From Borreliella valaisiana VS116 (GTDB taxonomy: Bacteria > Spirochaetota > Spirochaetia > Borreliales > Borreliaceae): a DNA stretch of 64,000 nucleotides. The DNA lies in assembly GCF_000170955.2 (NCBI RefSeq), contig NZ_ABCY02000001.1, positions 738,194 to 802,193 of the forward strand. Reading direction: 5' to 3'. Below the pieces are notes generated by a model. The model saw nothing but the letters and a program-made list of their open reading frames with translations. It did no database searches and was not told the DNA's origin. Below, piece by piece: positions 17,723-26,758 of this stretch. The position numbers were made by a program, and so were the translations under genes. The stretch's first letter is position 1. Each line of letters opens with the position of its first letter.

Positions 17723-19521
17723 TGGGTGTTATAACAAATTTTAGATACAAATTTGGCATATTTTTTTTAACAGTAATTATGCTGTTTTATCTAGCGATTT
17801 TATTTAAAATGCAAATTGGTAAGCATTTATTTTACGATAGGGAAGCCAATGTTTTTTTATCAAGATTGGAAAAAATTAATGCCTCAAGGGGTGAGATCTT
17901 AGATTCTAATTCTAATGTTTTGGCAAATAATTTAACTATGTTTGTTTTAAAGATAAGCTTGCAACAGTATTATAATATGCCTGTTGCTACTAGAATTGAG
18001 ATGATAGACTTTTTGGCAAGCACCTTAGATATTGATAAATCGATTATTTTGTCTAAACTTCAAGAACCCGGTGGATATCTCAAAGATGTTGAAATAATGG
18101 AACTTACTCCAAAAATGTTGTTTAGAATTTCTGAAAAAAAGTTTTATTATCCTGCTCTTTTATGGACTTATTCTTTTAAGCGTAACTATTTAGTTGACGA
18201 TTCATATTCGCATTCAATCGGTTATGTTGGGCAAATAAATCAAAGAGAACTTAGAACATTTTATAATGTTAGTGGTTATGACAATACTTCTACGATTGGA
18301 AAACTGGGTATTGAACAAGTTTATGATAATTATATTAGAGGGCAAGAGGGATTAATTAAATATAAAGTGGATTCTAAAGAGAGAAGAATAGACGACGGTT
18401 CTATTATAAGGAATATGGTACCAGGCAATGATGTTGTACTTAATATTAATAAAGATATTCAAGATCTTGCTAAGAATGCTTTGGGTAAGAGGCACGGTTC
18501 TATTGTTGTATTAAAACCATCAACAGGTGCTGTTCTTTCTCTTCACAATTATCCTTACTATTCTATGAGAGATGTTTACAATAAACATAATAAGGAAGAT
18601 TATTCTTTTTTAAATAAAGCGATTCAATCTGTTTATCCACCGGCGTCTATTTTTAAATTAGTTGTTGCTGCGGCTATTCTTGAGGAAAGAGTTATAGATA
18701 AAGATCGTAAAATTTATTGTCCTGGATATTTTAAAGTTGGAAATAGAATTTTTCATTGTTGGAAGCCCGGTGGTCATGGGTATGTTAATTTAGAAGAGGC
18801 TATTGCACATTCTTCTAATGTTTATTTTTATACACTTGGACTTAAGTATCTTGGGGTCGATAGAATTAGAAAATATGCAAAAGAATTCGGGTTTGGAGAA
18901 AAAACTGAAATTGATTTGCCAAATGAAGTATCTGGTCTTCTTCCTAGTCCTGAATGGAAAGAAAAAACTTTTAATCAGCCTTGGGTAGGAGGAGATACTG
19001 TAAATTTTTCAATAGGTCAAGGATTTTTAAATGCTACTCCTATGCAAATTGTTAATATGGTTGCTATGATTGCAAATGAAGGTGTTGTGTATAAGCCTAG
19101 AATTGTAAATAAAATTTTAAAGGGCGGTACGAATGAAGTTCTTCTTGAGAATAAGCCAGAAATATTAAGAAAGACAAATCTTATTAGTAAGAACACATTT
19201 AAGCTTTTAAAAAAATATATGAGAAGTGTTGTAACTTATGGTACAGCAAAATATGCAGTTCTTACGAAAGCTGTTAAGGTTGGAGGCAAAACAGGTACTG
19301 GTCAAACTGGTATAGATGGTTTTGAAAACAGTTCTTTTATTGGACTTGCTCCTTATAATGGCTCAGCTGATAATCAAATTATTGTTTTTAGTTTGGTTGA
19401 GGCAAAAAGCAATGTAGATTGGTGGCCTGCAAAATCTACAGATTTAATAATGCAAGGTATTTTTGCAAATCAAAGTTATGAAGATATTCTTAAAGGTTAT
19501 AGGCCTTGGTATATTAGGTAG
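17722..19521 (+). CDS. mrdA: Penicillin-binding protein 2 (class B transpeptidase)
   Basis: PBP2 cross-links peptidoglycan during cell elongation and works with RodA. The 599-residue protein has an N-terminal membrane segment (about residues 10-32) and the dimerisation region (ASRGEILDSNSNVLANN, near 55). The transpeptidase domain has all three active-site motifs: Ser309-x-x-Lys312 in PPASIFKL, the SSN triad in AHSSNVYFY, and K523-T-G in GGKTGTGQ. It starts with GTG 17722 overlapping the mreD stop. It would be a beta-lactam target. The gene is called mrdA or pbp2 in spirochete annotations. Confidence 0.95.
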   Translation: MGVITNFRYKFGIFFLTVIMLFYLAILFKMQIGKHLFYDREANVFLSRLEKINASRGEILDSNSNVLANNLTMFVLKISLQQYYNMPVATRIEMIDFLASTLDIDKSIILSKLQEPGGYLKDVEIMELTPKMLFRISEKKFYYPALLWTYSFKRNYLVDDSYSHSIGYVGQINQRELRTFYNVSGYDNTSTIGKLGIEQVYDNYIRGQEGLIKYKVDSKERRIDDGSIIRNMVPGNDVVLNINKDIQDLAKNALGKRHGSIVVLKPSTGAVLSLHNYPYYSMRDVYNKHNKEDYSFLNKAIQSVYPPASIFKLVVAAAILEERVIDKDRKIYCPGYFKVGNRIFHCWKPGGHGYVNLEEAIAHSSNVYFYTLGLKYLGVDRIRKYAKEFGFGEKTEIDLPNEVSGLLPSPEWKEKTFNQPWVGGDTVNFSIGQGFLNATPMQIVNMVAMIANEGVVYKPRIVNKILKGGTNEVLLENKPEILRKTNLISKNTFKLLKKYMRSVVTYGTAKYAVLTKAVKVGGKTGTGQTGIDGFENSSFIGLAPYNGSADNQIIVFSLVEAKSNVDWWPAKSTDLIMQGIFANQSYEDILKGYRPWYIR

Positions 19522-19525
19522 ATTA

Positions 19526-20842
19526 ATGGTTTTTAGGAAAAATTATGATTATTTAGTTTTGATAAGCTTATTTATAGTTTCTTTTGTTGGTGTATTGTTG
19601 ATTTATTCTAGCGATTATAATATTAATGGTTCTTTAACCAAGAATGAATATATAAAACAAGCCTTTTGGGTAATTATTGGATTTTTTCTAATTTTTATAT
19701 TGGGTAAGTATGATTTAAAATTTGTTTATAGCATGATATATCCTTTATATTATTTGTTAATATTGGCTTTAATTTTTACTGCATTTTTTGGAATGACCGT
19801 AAACGGGGCAAGGTCTTGGATTGGTATATGGAAACTTGGAGGACAGCCTTCTGAATTTGGTAAAGTTATTATTATTTTAACCCTTTCAAAATTTTATGCT
19901 GAAAAAAAAGGTTATAATGAATTTTTTATCTTTATTGCTGCTTTTTTGTTAATTTTTCCATCGGTAATTCTTATATTGTTGCAACCTGATTTTGGTACAG
20001 CAATAGTATATTTAACCATTTTTATATTTATTTCTTTTTTTGCAGGAATAGATTTACATTATGTTTTAGCATTTGCATTAACAGGGTTTTTATCTTTTGT
20101 TTTTACAATTTTACCGGTTTGGTATGAATATAAGATGAACATGGGGAATGTATTTTATCTTATTTTTTCAAATCCTTTCTATTTTAGAGTAGTAATGGGG
20201 GTGTTGCTTTTAATACTTTTGATTTCTGTTTTAGGATTTTTTATTGCTAAATATGGTTTGAGTATTAAAATAATTTATTTTTATGTATTTTTTGTAAGTT
20301 CTATTTTATTGGTTTCAATAGTATTTTCAAAAGTCCTTTCAAAGTTAATGAAGACTTATCAGATTAAACGGTTTTTAGTATTCTTAGATCCGGCTATTGA
20401 TGCTAAGGGTGCTGGTTGGAATTTAAATCAGGTTAAGATAGCAATTGGTTCTGGCGGTCTTTTAGGCAAAGGATTTTTAAAGGGACCTTATACCCACGCT
20501 AATTATGTGCCGTCTCAGAGCACAGATTTTATTTTTTCTATTCTTGCTGAAGAGTTTGGATTTTTAGGTGTTAGTACGATTTTAATATTGTTTTTTTTTC
20601 TTTTTTTTAAATTTTTGATAATAATGAATAAAAGTCAGGATAGATATATGGCTTTAGTAATATCTGGAATTTTGGGACTTTTGTTTTTTCATACCTCTTT
20701 TAATGTTGGAATGTCTTTAGGGGTTCTTCCTATTACTGGGATTCCTTTCCCTTTTCTCTCTTATGGGGGTTCTTCTACTATTACATTTTTTTTAGCAATG
20801 TCTTTTTATTTTAATATCGAATCAATAGTTGCTATGGATTGA
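19526..20842 (+). CDS. rodA: Peptidoglycan glycosyltransferase RodA (SEDS family)
   Basis: RodA polymerises lipid II into glycan chains in the elongasome, partnered by PBP2. ATG 19526, five bases past mrdA, gives 438 residues; an upstream in-frame ATG inside mrdA is less likely. About ten membrane segments are visible. SEDS signatures include GARSWIGIWKLGGQPSEFGKV near residue 92, LQPDFGTA near 152, GSGGLLGKGFLKG near 310 and FLSYGGSS near 411. It is the last gene of the mre operon; a 164-base gap follows before thrS. Confidence 0.94.
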   Translation: MVFRKNYDYLVLISLFIVSFVGVLLIYSSDYNINGSLTKNEYIKQAFWVIIGFFLIFILGKYDLKFVYSMIYPLYYLLILALIFTAFFGMTVNGARSWIGIWKLGGQPSEFGKVIIILTLSKFYAEKKGYNEFFIFIAAFLLIFPSVILILLQPDFGTAIVYLTIFIFISFFAGIDLHYVLAFALTGFLSFVFTILPVWYEYKMNMGNVFYLIFSNPFYFRVVMGVLLLILLISVLGFFIAKYGLSIKIIYFYVFFVSSILLVSIVFSKVLSKLMKTYQIKRFLVFLDPAIDAKGAGWNLNQVKIAIGSGGLLGKGFLKGPYTHANYVPSQSTDFIFSILAEEFGFLGVSTILILFFFLFFKFLIIMNKSQDRYMALVISGILGLLFFHTSFNVGMSLGVLPITGIPFPFLSYGGSSTITFFLAMSFYFNIESIVAMD

Positions 20843-20895
20843 GAATTTATTTTTATTTTTTTGTTTTATTATCTCTATTTTTTTAGAAAATTTTT

Positions 20896-20947
20896 TTGTA
20901 TATTTTAATTTAGTAATTATAAATATTTGAGGTACGCATTTTGCGTA
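20896..20947 (+). promoter_or_regulatory. Candidate thrS promoter with a leader hairpin
   Basis: TTGTAT (20896-20901) and TATAAA (20918-20923) are 16 bases apart. Ten bases later TACGCA (20933-20938) and TGCGTA (20942-20947) form a small GC-containing hairpin with loop TTT, near the likely 5' end of the thrS mRNA. GC pairs are rare in this spacer, which makes the hairpin stand out. No T-box sequence is seen. Confidence 0.35.
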
Positions 20948-21006
20948 AAAGCAATGAATGTAAATTTTAATTTTTTAATAAAAATCAAAAGATTAAGGGT
21001 ATTGTT

Positions 21007-22752
21007 GTGAGTAAAGATTTAAATAAAGAAGATATTCTTTACAAAAAAAGACATTCAATAGCTCATGTTATGGCAGAAGCTGTGCTTGATTTATTTCCAA
21101 ATACCAAGATTGCAATAGGGCCCCCTATTAAAGATGGTTTTTATTATGATTTTGAATTTAAGAAGCAAATTACAGAAGATTCTCTTTTGGATATAGAAAA
21201 TAGAATGAGAGAGATTTTAAAGACGGGAAGTTCTTTCGAAAAAGAGATAATAAGCGTAGAACAGGCTTTTGAGATTTTTAAAGATGAGCCTTATAAGATT
21301 GATTTGATTAAAAATTTTGATTTACAAAATGAAATTTCTATTTATAAGAGTCATAATTTTGTTGATCTTTGCAGGGGTCCTCATGTTGACAATATGAATA
21401 AAATTGATCCAAAGGCATTTAAGCTTACTGGTATTGCTGGGGCTTATTGGCGAGGTAATGAAAAAAATACAATGCTTACCAGAATTTATGGAACTTTGTG
21501 GAATAATGAAAAAGAGTTAAGATCTTATCTTAATTTGAGAGAGGAAATAAAAAAAAGAGACCATAGAAAGCTTGGAAAAGAACTTGATTTATTTTCTATT
21601 CATGAAGAGGTTGGACCGGGACTTGTTTTTTTTCATCCCAATGGAGCCAAAATAAGATCTTTAATAGAGGATTTTTGGAGAGAGGAGCACTCTAAAAATG
21701 GGTATGATATTCTTTTTACTCCTCATGTTGGCAAATCTTGGCTTTGGCAAACTTCTGGCCATTTAGATTTTTATAAAGATAGCATGTTTGAAAAAATAGA
21801 AATGGATAAAAGTGATTATTATCTTAAACCCATGAATTGTCCTTTTCATATTGCAATTTACAATACGGGTAAGCATTCTTATAGAGATTTACCATTTAGA
21901 TGGGCCGAACTTGGTACTGTGTATCGTTATGAAAAGATAGGGGCTTTGCATGGCATGATGAGAGCCAGAGGTTTCACTCAGGATGATGCTCATATTATAT
22001 GTACTCATTCTCAAGTTGTAGATGAGATTAAAGAAGTTCTTAGGTTTGCTATTTATATGTGGAATAAATTTGGCTTTAACAGTTTAAAGGCATATCTTTC
22101 TACAAAGCCTGACAAGTCTGTTGGGAATGATGCTGATTGGGAAATGTCTTTAAAAGTTCTTGAAGAGACTTTAAGCGATTTTGAAGTTCCTTATGAAATT
22201 GATAAAGGGGGAGGTGCTTTTTATGGACCTAAAATTGATCTTAAGATAGTTGATTCGCTTGAGAGAGAGTGGCAGATGAGTACAATTCAATTTGATTTTA
22301 ATCTACCAGAGAGATTTAACATGACTTATACTGCTGATGATGGTAAAGAAAAAAGACCATTTATGATTCATCGAGCTTTGTTGGGATCTATTGAAAGATT
22401 TTTTGGAATTCTTGTAGAGCACTATGGTGGAGCGTTTCCTTTATGGTTGTCTCCTGTACAAGCAGTAATCATTCCCGTTAACAATACTGTAGAAGATTAT
22501 GCTATTAAAGTTTTAAATAAATTTAAAAATGAGGGGATTAGAATAAAACTTGATAATAGTTCCTCAAGAATGAATGCTAAAATTAGGGAATATCAAGCTA
22601 AAAAAATACCTTATATGTTTATAATTGGCGAGAGAGAAGTAGCAGAAGAAAGAATATCTATTAGAACAAGAACAAATGAGCAAATAAATGGAATTGAACT
22701 TAATGAGGCTCTTAAATTTATTTTATTAAAAATAAGAAATAAGGAGATTTGA
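21007..22752 (+). CDS. thrS: Threonyl-tRNA synthetase lacking the TGS domain
   Basis: ThrRS charges tRNA-Thr; its substrate tRNA-Thr(UGU) is encoded at 8101-8174. The 581-residue protein begins straight at the editing domain (KRHSIAHVMAEAVLDLFP, near residue 14). It therefore lacks the roughly 60-residue N-terminal TGS domain of E. coli ThrRS (642 residues). Zinc and active-site motifs of the class II core are present: MNCPFHIAIY near residue 277, RARGFTQDDAHIIC near 319 and MIHRALLGSIERFFG near 454. The C-terminal anticodon-binding domain follows (VIIPVNNTVEDYA). The start is GTG 21007. Confidence 0.95.
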   Translation: MSKDLNKEDILYKKRHSIAHVMAEAVLDLFPNTKIAIGPPIKDGFYYDFEFKKQITEDSLLDIENRMREILKTGSSFEKEIISVEQAFEIFKDEPYKIDLIKNFDLQNEISIYKSHNFVDLCRGPHVDNMNKIDPKAFKLTGIAGAYWRGNEKNTMLTRIYGTLWNNEKELRSYLNLREEIKKRDHRKLGKELDLFSIHEEVGPGLVFFHPNGAKIRSLIEDFWREEHSKNGYDILFTPHVGKSWLWQTSGHLDFYKDSMFEKIEMDKSDYYLKPMNCPFHIAIYNTGKHSYRDLPFRWAELGTVYRYEKIGALHGMMRARGFTQDDAHIICTHSQVVDEIKEVLRFAIYMWNKFGFNSLKAYLSTKPDKSVGNDADWEMSLKVLEETLSDFEVPYEIDKGGGAFYGPKIDLKIVDSLEREWQMSTIQFDFNLPERFNMTYTADDGKEKRPFMIHRALLGSIERFFGILVEHYGGAFPLWLSPVQAVIIPVNNTVEDYAIKVLNKFKNEGIRIKLDNSSSRMNAKIREYQAKKIPYMFIIGEREVAEERISIRTRTNEQINGIELNEALKFILLKIRNKEI

Positions 22753-22756
22753 TAAA

Positions 22757-23386
22757 TTGAATAATTTAATCAAGGTTATTACTCCTAATAAAATAACATT
22801 AGCTAGGATTGTACTTTCCTTTATTATATTAATTTTGTTTTTTTTGGAAAATCTATTTTTTCCATATTTGTTTTTTGGAATGATTTGGTTTTTAATCATT
22901 TTTAATGAATTTACCGACTTTATTGATGGGTATATTGCAAGAAAATATGGTTTTGTTAGTAATGTGGGTAAAATTTTAGATCCGTATGCAGATGTTTTGC
23001 AACATTTAACTTATTTTGTTTTTTTCTTTTACAAAGGCATAACCCCTTATTATTTTTTTGTAATATTTATTTATCGTGAAATTTCTATTGGTTTTGTTAG
23101 GAATTTAATTATTCAGTTTAATATAGTTCAACAAGCCAATTTTTTGGGAAAATTAAAGTCATTTCTTTATGCTGTTTGCACTTTTGCAAGTCTTTTGCTT
23201 TATACTTTAAATCAACTCAACTTTACAAAACCGATTCAAAATTTTATTAGCTACATTTTAAATTTTGAATTCAAATTCTTATTTGTTGTTCAAGCAACGT
23301 ATGTTTGTGCTGCTCTTTTTGCAATTTTATCATTTTTAGATTATGTGTTTGTATTCTTGAATATAAAAAAATATGAAAATAAATAA
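22757..23386 (+). CDS. pgsA: CDP-alcohol phosphatidyltransferase (probable phosphatidylglycerophosphate synthase)
   Basis: An integral membrane enzyme of 209 residues that couples CDP-diacylglycerol to an alcohol, most likely glycerol-3-phosphate in phosphatidylglycerol synthesis. The catalytic signature DGx2ARx8Gx3Dx3D is complete in DGYIARKYGFVSNVGKILDP and the residues just after it (near 55-79). About five membrane segments are visible. Another CDP-alcohol transferase (phosphatidylcholine synthase) is known in Borrelia, so substrate choice rests on family likeness. The start is TTG 22757, four bases after thrS, with AAGGAG at 22740-22745. The 3' end overlaps the next gene by 14 bases. Confidence 0.87.
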   Translation: MNNLIKVITPNKITLARIVLSFIILILFFLENLFFPYLFFGMIWFLIIFNEFTDFIDGYIARKYGFVSNVGKILDPYADVLQHLTYFVFFFYKGITPYYFFVIFIYREISIGFVRNLIIQFNIVQQANFLGKLKSFLYAVCTFASLLLYTLNQLNFTKPIQNFISYILNFEFKFLFVVQATYVCAALFAILSFLDYVFVFLNIKKYENK

Positions 23387-24818
23387 GACATTAATTTTGA
23401 TATTTTTATTTACAAAACTTTCTTCCATTCAAGCTCAAGTCAATCAAATATTAACGGAAATTAGTCCGTTGAGTATTTTAAATAAAAATGGAAAGGGTAG
23501 TGTTTATTTAAAAGTCAGCAAATCTTCTGATTATATTTTAACTTTAGATAAGAGTTCAAATTCCGATTTTGTTTTTAAAATTTATGATATTTCTAATAAA
23601 AAGTACATAACTGATAAAATAAGAAAAAGAGATTTTAAAATAAGGTTAGATAAAAATTGTCTTTATGCAATAATATACGTTGGTACTAAAAATGAAAACA
23701 TAAAGTTTTCGCTTACAGATTTAGATTTTTCAATTTTGAATAGCAATTCTCTGAAAGCTAAAACATCTAAGATTGAAAAAGAAGATTTATTTTTTACTTT
23801 AAAAGATTTACCTGTTTTAAATTTAACTGGCAAGCTTAAAAAGTATGTATTAAGGATTTATAAAAGCAATATTTATATTGCGTATCAGTTAGAAAATAGC
23901 GAAGACATTAAAGTTGCTGAGTTTATTGAGGATGTTGGTTGGTTTAATCTTGATTCATCTGTTAATGGAAATATTATTAATATAGTTAATTTTGATTTTT
24001 CAATTAATTCAAAAGGAAATTTATATATTGCTTTTGTTACGAAATCAGGGTCTGATTTTACTAGCGAGCTTGTAGTTAAAAAATTTAATAGTAGAAAATG
24101 GATTGATATTAGTCCTAGGTACATAGAAAATTTTGGATCTTTATTAAATATTAGTATTGATTTAAAGGATAGGTTGTATTTGACATATTTAAGGGAAATT
24201 GGGGGTGAGTATAAAATAAATTTAATCTCAAATATGGGCTACGGAAGTATTTGGACTAATGTAATACATTCTTATTTAAGCAAAGGTGATTCTAATGTTA
24301 ATTCATCAAACATTGGACTAATATCGGAACCTTTTTTGGGTATTTTTTATAATTATAAGTCAAATAATGAGATTAAATCTGAATTTATTGTAAACAATGA
24401 AAATTCTTGGGTAAATGCAAATATTCCTTCTGTTTATATGGCTAATTTTATTAAGGGTTTTTTTGATTCTAATTTTAATCAAATAATTATGAGTTTGGTT
24501 TCTGAAAATAGACCCATTGTAGGTATTTGTCCGTTGAAAAGCAATAAATGGATCAATATAAGTCCTAATGTTGAAATGGAAGGTTCAATTGTTGATATTG
24601 GGCTTTATAAAAATAATTTGTTTTTAGCTTTTGAAGACAATAGTAATGTGAGATTAATTTATTTTAAGAATAAAAATTGGTATTTTTTAAATAAATTGGA
24701 GCATTTTAAGAGCAATGTTGTTAGTCCCCAGATTGGAATTTATGGCAATCAAGGGCTTGTAGTTTCTACTTTAAGTTCTAATTCCAATAAATTATTTTTT
24801 ACTTTGGTTTGTCAATGA
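23373..24818 (+). CDS. Secreted propeller-like protein, function unknown
   Basis: A 481-residue protein with a clear signal peptide (KTLILIFLFTKLSSIQAQ, cleavage after about residue 21) and no lipobox. From about residue 150 it shows regularly spaced blade-like units. Each has hydrophobic beta strands and a Trp-containing turn: VGWFNLD, KWIDISP, IWTNVI, SWVNANIP, KWINISP, NWYFLNK, about 40-65 residues apart. This pattern suggests a beta-propeller in the periplasm or on the outer membrane. No enzymatic motif is seen. The start overlaps pgsA by 14 bases. The 3' end is antisense to the next gene by 27 bases. Confidence 0.75.
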   Translation: MKINKTLILIFLFTKLSSIQAQVNQILTEISPLSILNKNGKGSVYLKVSKSSDYILTLDKSSNSDFVFKIYDISNKKYITDKIRKRDFKIRLDKNCLYAIIYVGTKNENIKFSLTDLDFSILNSNSLKAKTSKIEKEDLFFTLKDLPVLNLTGKLKKYVLRIYKSNIYIAYQLENSEDIKVAEFIEDVGWFNLDSSVNGNIINIVNFDFSINSKGNLYIAFVTKSGSDFTSELVVKKFNSRKWIDISPRYIENFGSLLNISIDLKDRLYLTYLREIGGEYKINLISNMGYGSIWTNVIHSYLSKGDSNVNSSNIGLISEPFLGIFYNYKSNNEIKSEFIVNNENSWVNANIPSVYMANFIKGFFDSNFNQIIMSLVSENRPIVGICPLKSNKWINISPNVEMEGSIVDIGLYKNNLFLAFEDNSNVRLIYFKNKNWYFLNKLEHFKSNVVSPQIGIYGNQGLVVSTLSSNSNKLFFTLVCQ

Positions 24819-25325
24819 AAGTAATTCAAAGTAGGATCTAGTTTCAAGGTTTTCTTTTAATCCAAATTGATTGATTATGCTGTCAATTTCTTTTTTTGCT
24901 AAATCTATGTCGTTTTGATCGTTAATTATTTTTTCTATTTCTAGAAAAAATCCGAGATTTTTTATTTCGTTTATTTCTACATTTAAATTATTAGTTTGAT
25001 AAATTAAACTTTTTTTTATCTTTTTGTATAGCTTTTTAAATTTAAGCTCTTTCATAAGGATTAAAAAATTATTAATACTGTCTATTTTAAATTCTACCTC
25101 TTTATTAATTTCTATAGTATTGTTGTTGTCTAGTATTTTTTTTTTAAATGTGACAATTTTTTCTAAAGTATTTAATTTTCTTATTCTTATAATTTTTTTT
25201 GGGTTCGAGTAATAAATGTCAGTTTTTATTTCTTCTTTAATAAACTTGAATTTTTTATTTGCTAACTTAATAATTCTTTTTAACTCTTTTGGGGGAATAA
25301 ATGCTTTTGATTCTACTTCAAACAT
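24792..25325 (-). CDS. cyaB: CYTH-domain enzyme (class IV adenylate cyclase-like / triphosphatase)
   Basis: A 177-residue protein of the CYTH superfamily. The hallmark ExExK is present at the very start (EVESK, residues 3-7). Alternating charged strands follow (IRIRKLN, TFKKKI, EINKEVEFKI), which line the triphosphate tunnel. Members are class IV adenylate cyclases, thiamine triphosphatases or inorganic triphosphatases, and sequence alone does not separate them. B. burgdorferi annotation calls it an adenylate cyclase (BB0723). It is convergent with the preceding gene and overlaps it by 27 bases. It has no visible Shine-Dalgarno site before ATG 25325. Confidence 0.82.
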   Translation of the reverse strand: MFEVESKAFIPPKELKRIIKLANKKFKFIKEEIKTDIYYSNPKKIIRIRKLNTLEKIVTFKKKILDNNNTIEINKEVEFKIDSINNFLILMKELKFKKLYKKIKKSLIYQTNNLNVEINEIKNLGFFLEIEKIINDQNDIDLAKKEIDSIINQFGLKENLETRSYFELLSLTNQSKK

Positions 25326-25430
25326 ATATTAAAAATAATGTAATTATGATAATATTTCAATGTTAAAATATTATGCTAATTATGCTGTATAAAATGAATT
25401 TTTAATAATTTAAACAACTTTTTGTATGAT

Positions 25431-26753
25431 ATGTTGAAATTTGAATTTAGCGACAGGTTTTTGCTTTTTAGTTATTTTGTTTTAATTATGTTTATAGGCT
25501 CTCTTTTGTTAATGTTGCCTATTTCTTGGCAGGGTGATGGTAAATTAGCATACATTGATGCTCTTTTTACTGCTGTTTCTGCTGTAAGCATTACAGGTCT
25601 TGTAACGGTTGAAATAGAAAATTTTTCTACTTTTGGGTTTATTTTAATAATGCTGCTAATTCAGCTTGGAGGCCTTGGATTTATAAGCATTACTACTTTT
25701 TATTTACTTATACCTAAAAAGAAAATGAATTTAACAGATGCAAGAATAATAAAGCAATACTCTCTTTCAAATATAGAATATAATCCTATTAGAATTTTAA
25801 AAAGCATATTATTTATAACTTTTTCAATTGAAATGATAGGTTTAATATTAATACTTATTTGTTTTAAACTTAGGGGGGTTAATATTTCATTCTTAGAGGC
25901 TTTATTTACCACAATTTCTGCTTTTTGTAATGCGGGTTTTTCTATGCATTCTGAGAGTATTTATGCATGGCGAGATGTTCCTGAAGCTATAGTTGTGGTT
26001 TCTATTTTAATAATTTGTGGTGGGCTTGGGTTTATGGTCTATAGAGATGTAAAGAATACTATTAAGAACAGAAAAAAACTATCACTTCATGCTAAAATAG
26101 TTTTTTCGTTAAGTTTTATTTTAATTATAATTGGTTCGATTTTATTCTTTTTTACAGAGATGCATAAATTAAAAGATGGTTATTCAATAGGTACTCTAAT
26201 ATGTAATTCAATTTTTTATTCAATTAGTACTAGAACAGCTGGTTTTAATTATCTTGATAATTCTTTGATAAGTGGAAGAACTCAAATAGTTTCTCTGCCA
26301 TTTATGTTTATTGGCGGGGCACCCGGATCAACTGCAGGGGGAATTAAGATTACAACATTTTTTTTAATTGTATTAGCTGTTGTTAAAAATCAAAATGGCA
26401 ATGGATATATTATAGGATCTTATAAGGTTTCAATAGATAGTATAAGATTTGCACTTTTATTTTTTGCAAGAGCTATTTTTATCGTAAGTTTTTCTTTTTT
26501 CATGCTTCTTTTTTTTGAAGGAGGATCTGGCAATTGGAAAGTTATTGATTTGGGTTATGAAGTATTTTCTGCTTTTGGAACAGTTGGTCTTTCAGTTGGA
26601 GTAACTCAGGATTTGTCATTTTGGGGTAAAGCCACTATAATTTTTACTATGTTTGCAGGACGAATAGGTCTTTTTTCAATGGCTGTTTTTGTTTCAAGAA
26701 AGGTGCGTTTTGAGGAATTTACAAGGCCAAGGCAAGATATTTTAGTTGGGTGA
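25431..26753 (+). CDS. ktrB: Ktr/Trk-type potassium transporter, membrane subunit
   Basis: KtrB is the channel-like subunit of a K+ uptake system gated by KtrA. The protein of about 440 residues has four repeated membrane-pore-membrane units. Filter-loop glycines appear in SITGLVTV, SAFCNAGFS, STRTAGFN and FGTVGLSVG. The intramembrane gating loop GGAPGSTAGGIK lies near residue 295. ATG 25431 is chosen; a TTG nine bases upstream is also possible and neither has a good ribosome site. Its stop lies five bases before the ktrA ATG. Potassium uptake would matter for turgor in both tick and mammal. Confidence 0.92.
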   Translation: MLKFEFSDRFLLFSYFVLIMFIGSLLLMLPISWQGDGKLAYIDALFTAVSAVSITGLVTVEIENFSTFGFILIMLLIQLGGLGFISITTFYLLIPKKKMNLTDARIIKQYSLSNIEYNPIRILKSILFITFSIEMIGLILILICFKLRGVNISFLEALFTTISAFCNAGFSMHSESIYAWRDVPEAIVVVSILIICGGLGFMVYRDVKNTIKNRKKLSLHAKIVFSLSFILIIIGSILFFFTEMHKLKDGYSIGTLICNSIFYSISTRTAGFNYLDNSLISGRTQIVSLPFMFIGGAPGSTAGGIKITTFFLIVLAVVKNQNGNGYIIGSYKVSIDSIRFALLFFARAIFIVSFSFFMLLFFEGGSGNWKVIDLGYEVFSAFGTVGLSVGVTQDLSFWGKATIIFTMFAGRIGLFSMAVFVSRKVRFEEFTRPRQDILVG

Positions 26754-26758
26754 AGTGT

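Noticed and set aside
20843-21006. T-box riboswitch controlling thrS
   Set aside because: No T-box consensus (AGGGTGGNACCGCG) or specifier-loop architecture is visible in the 164-base spacer, and there is no terminator hairpin with a T-run.
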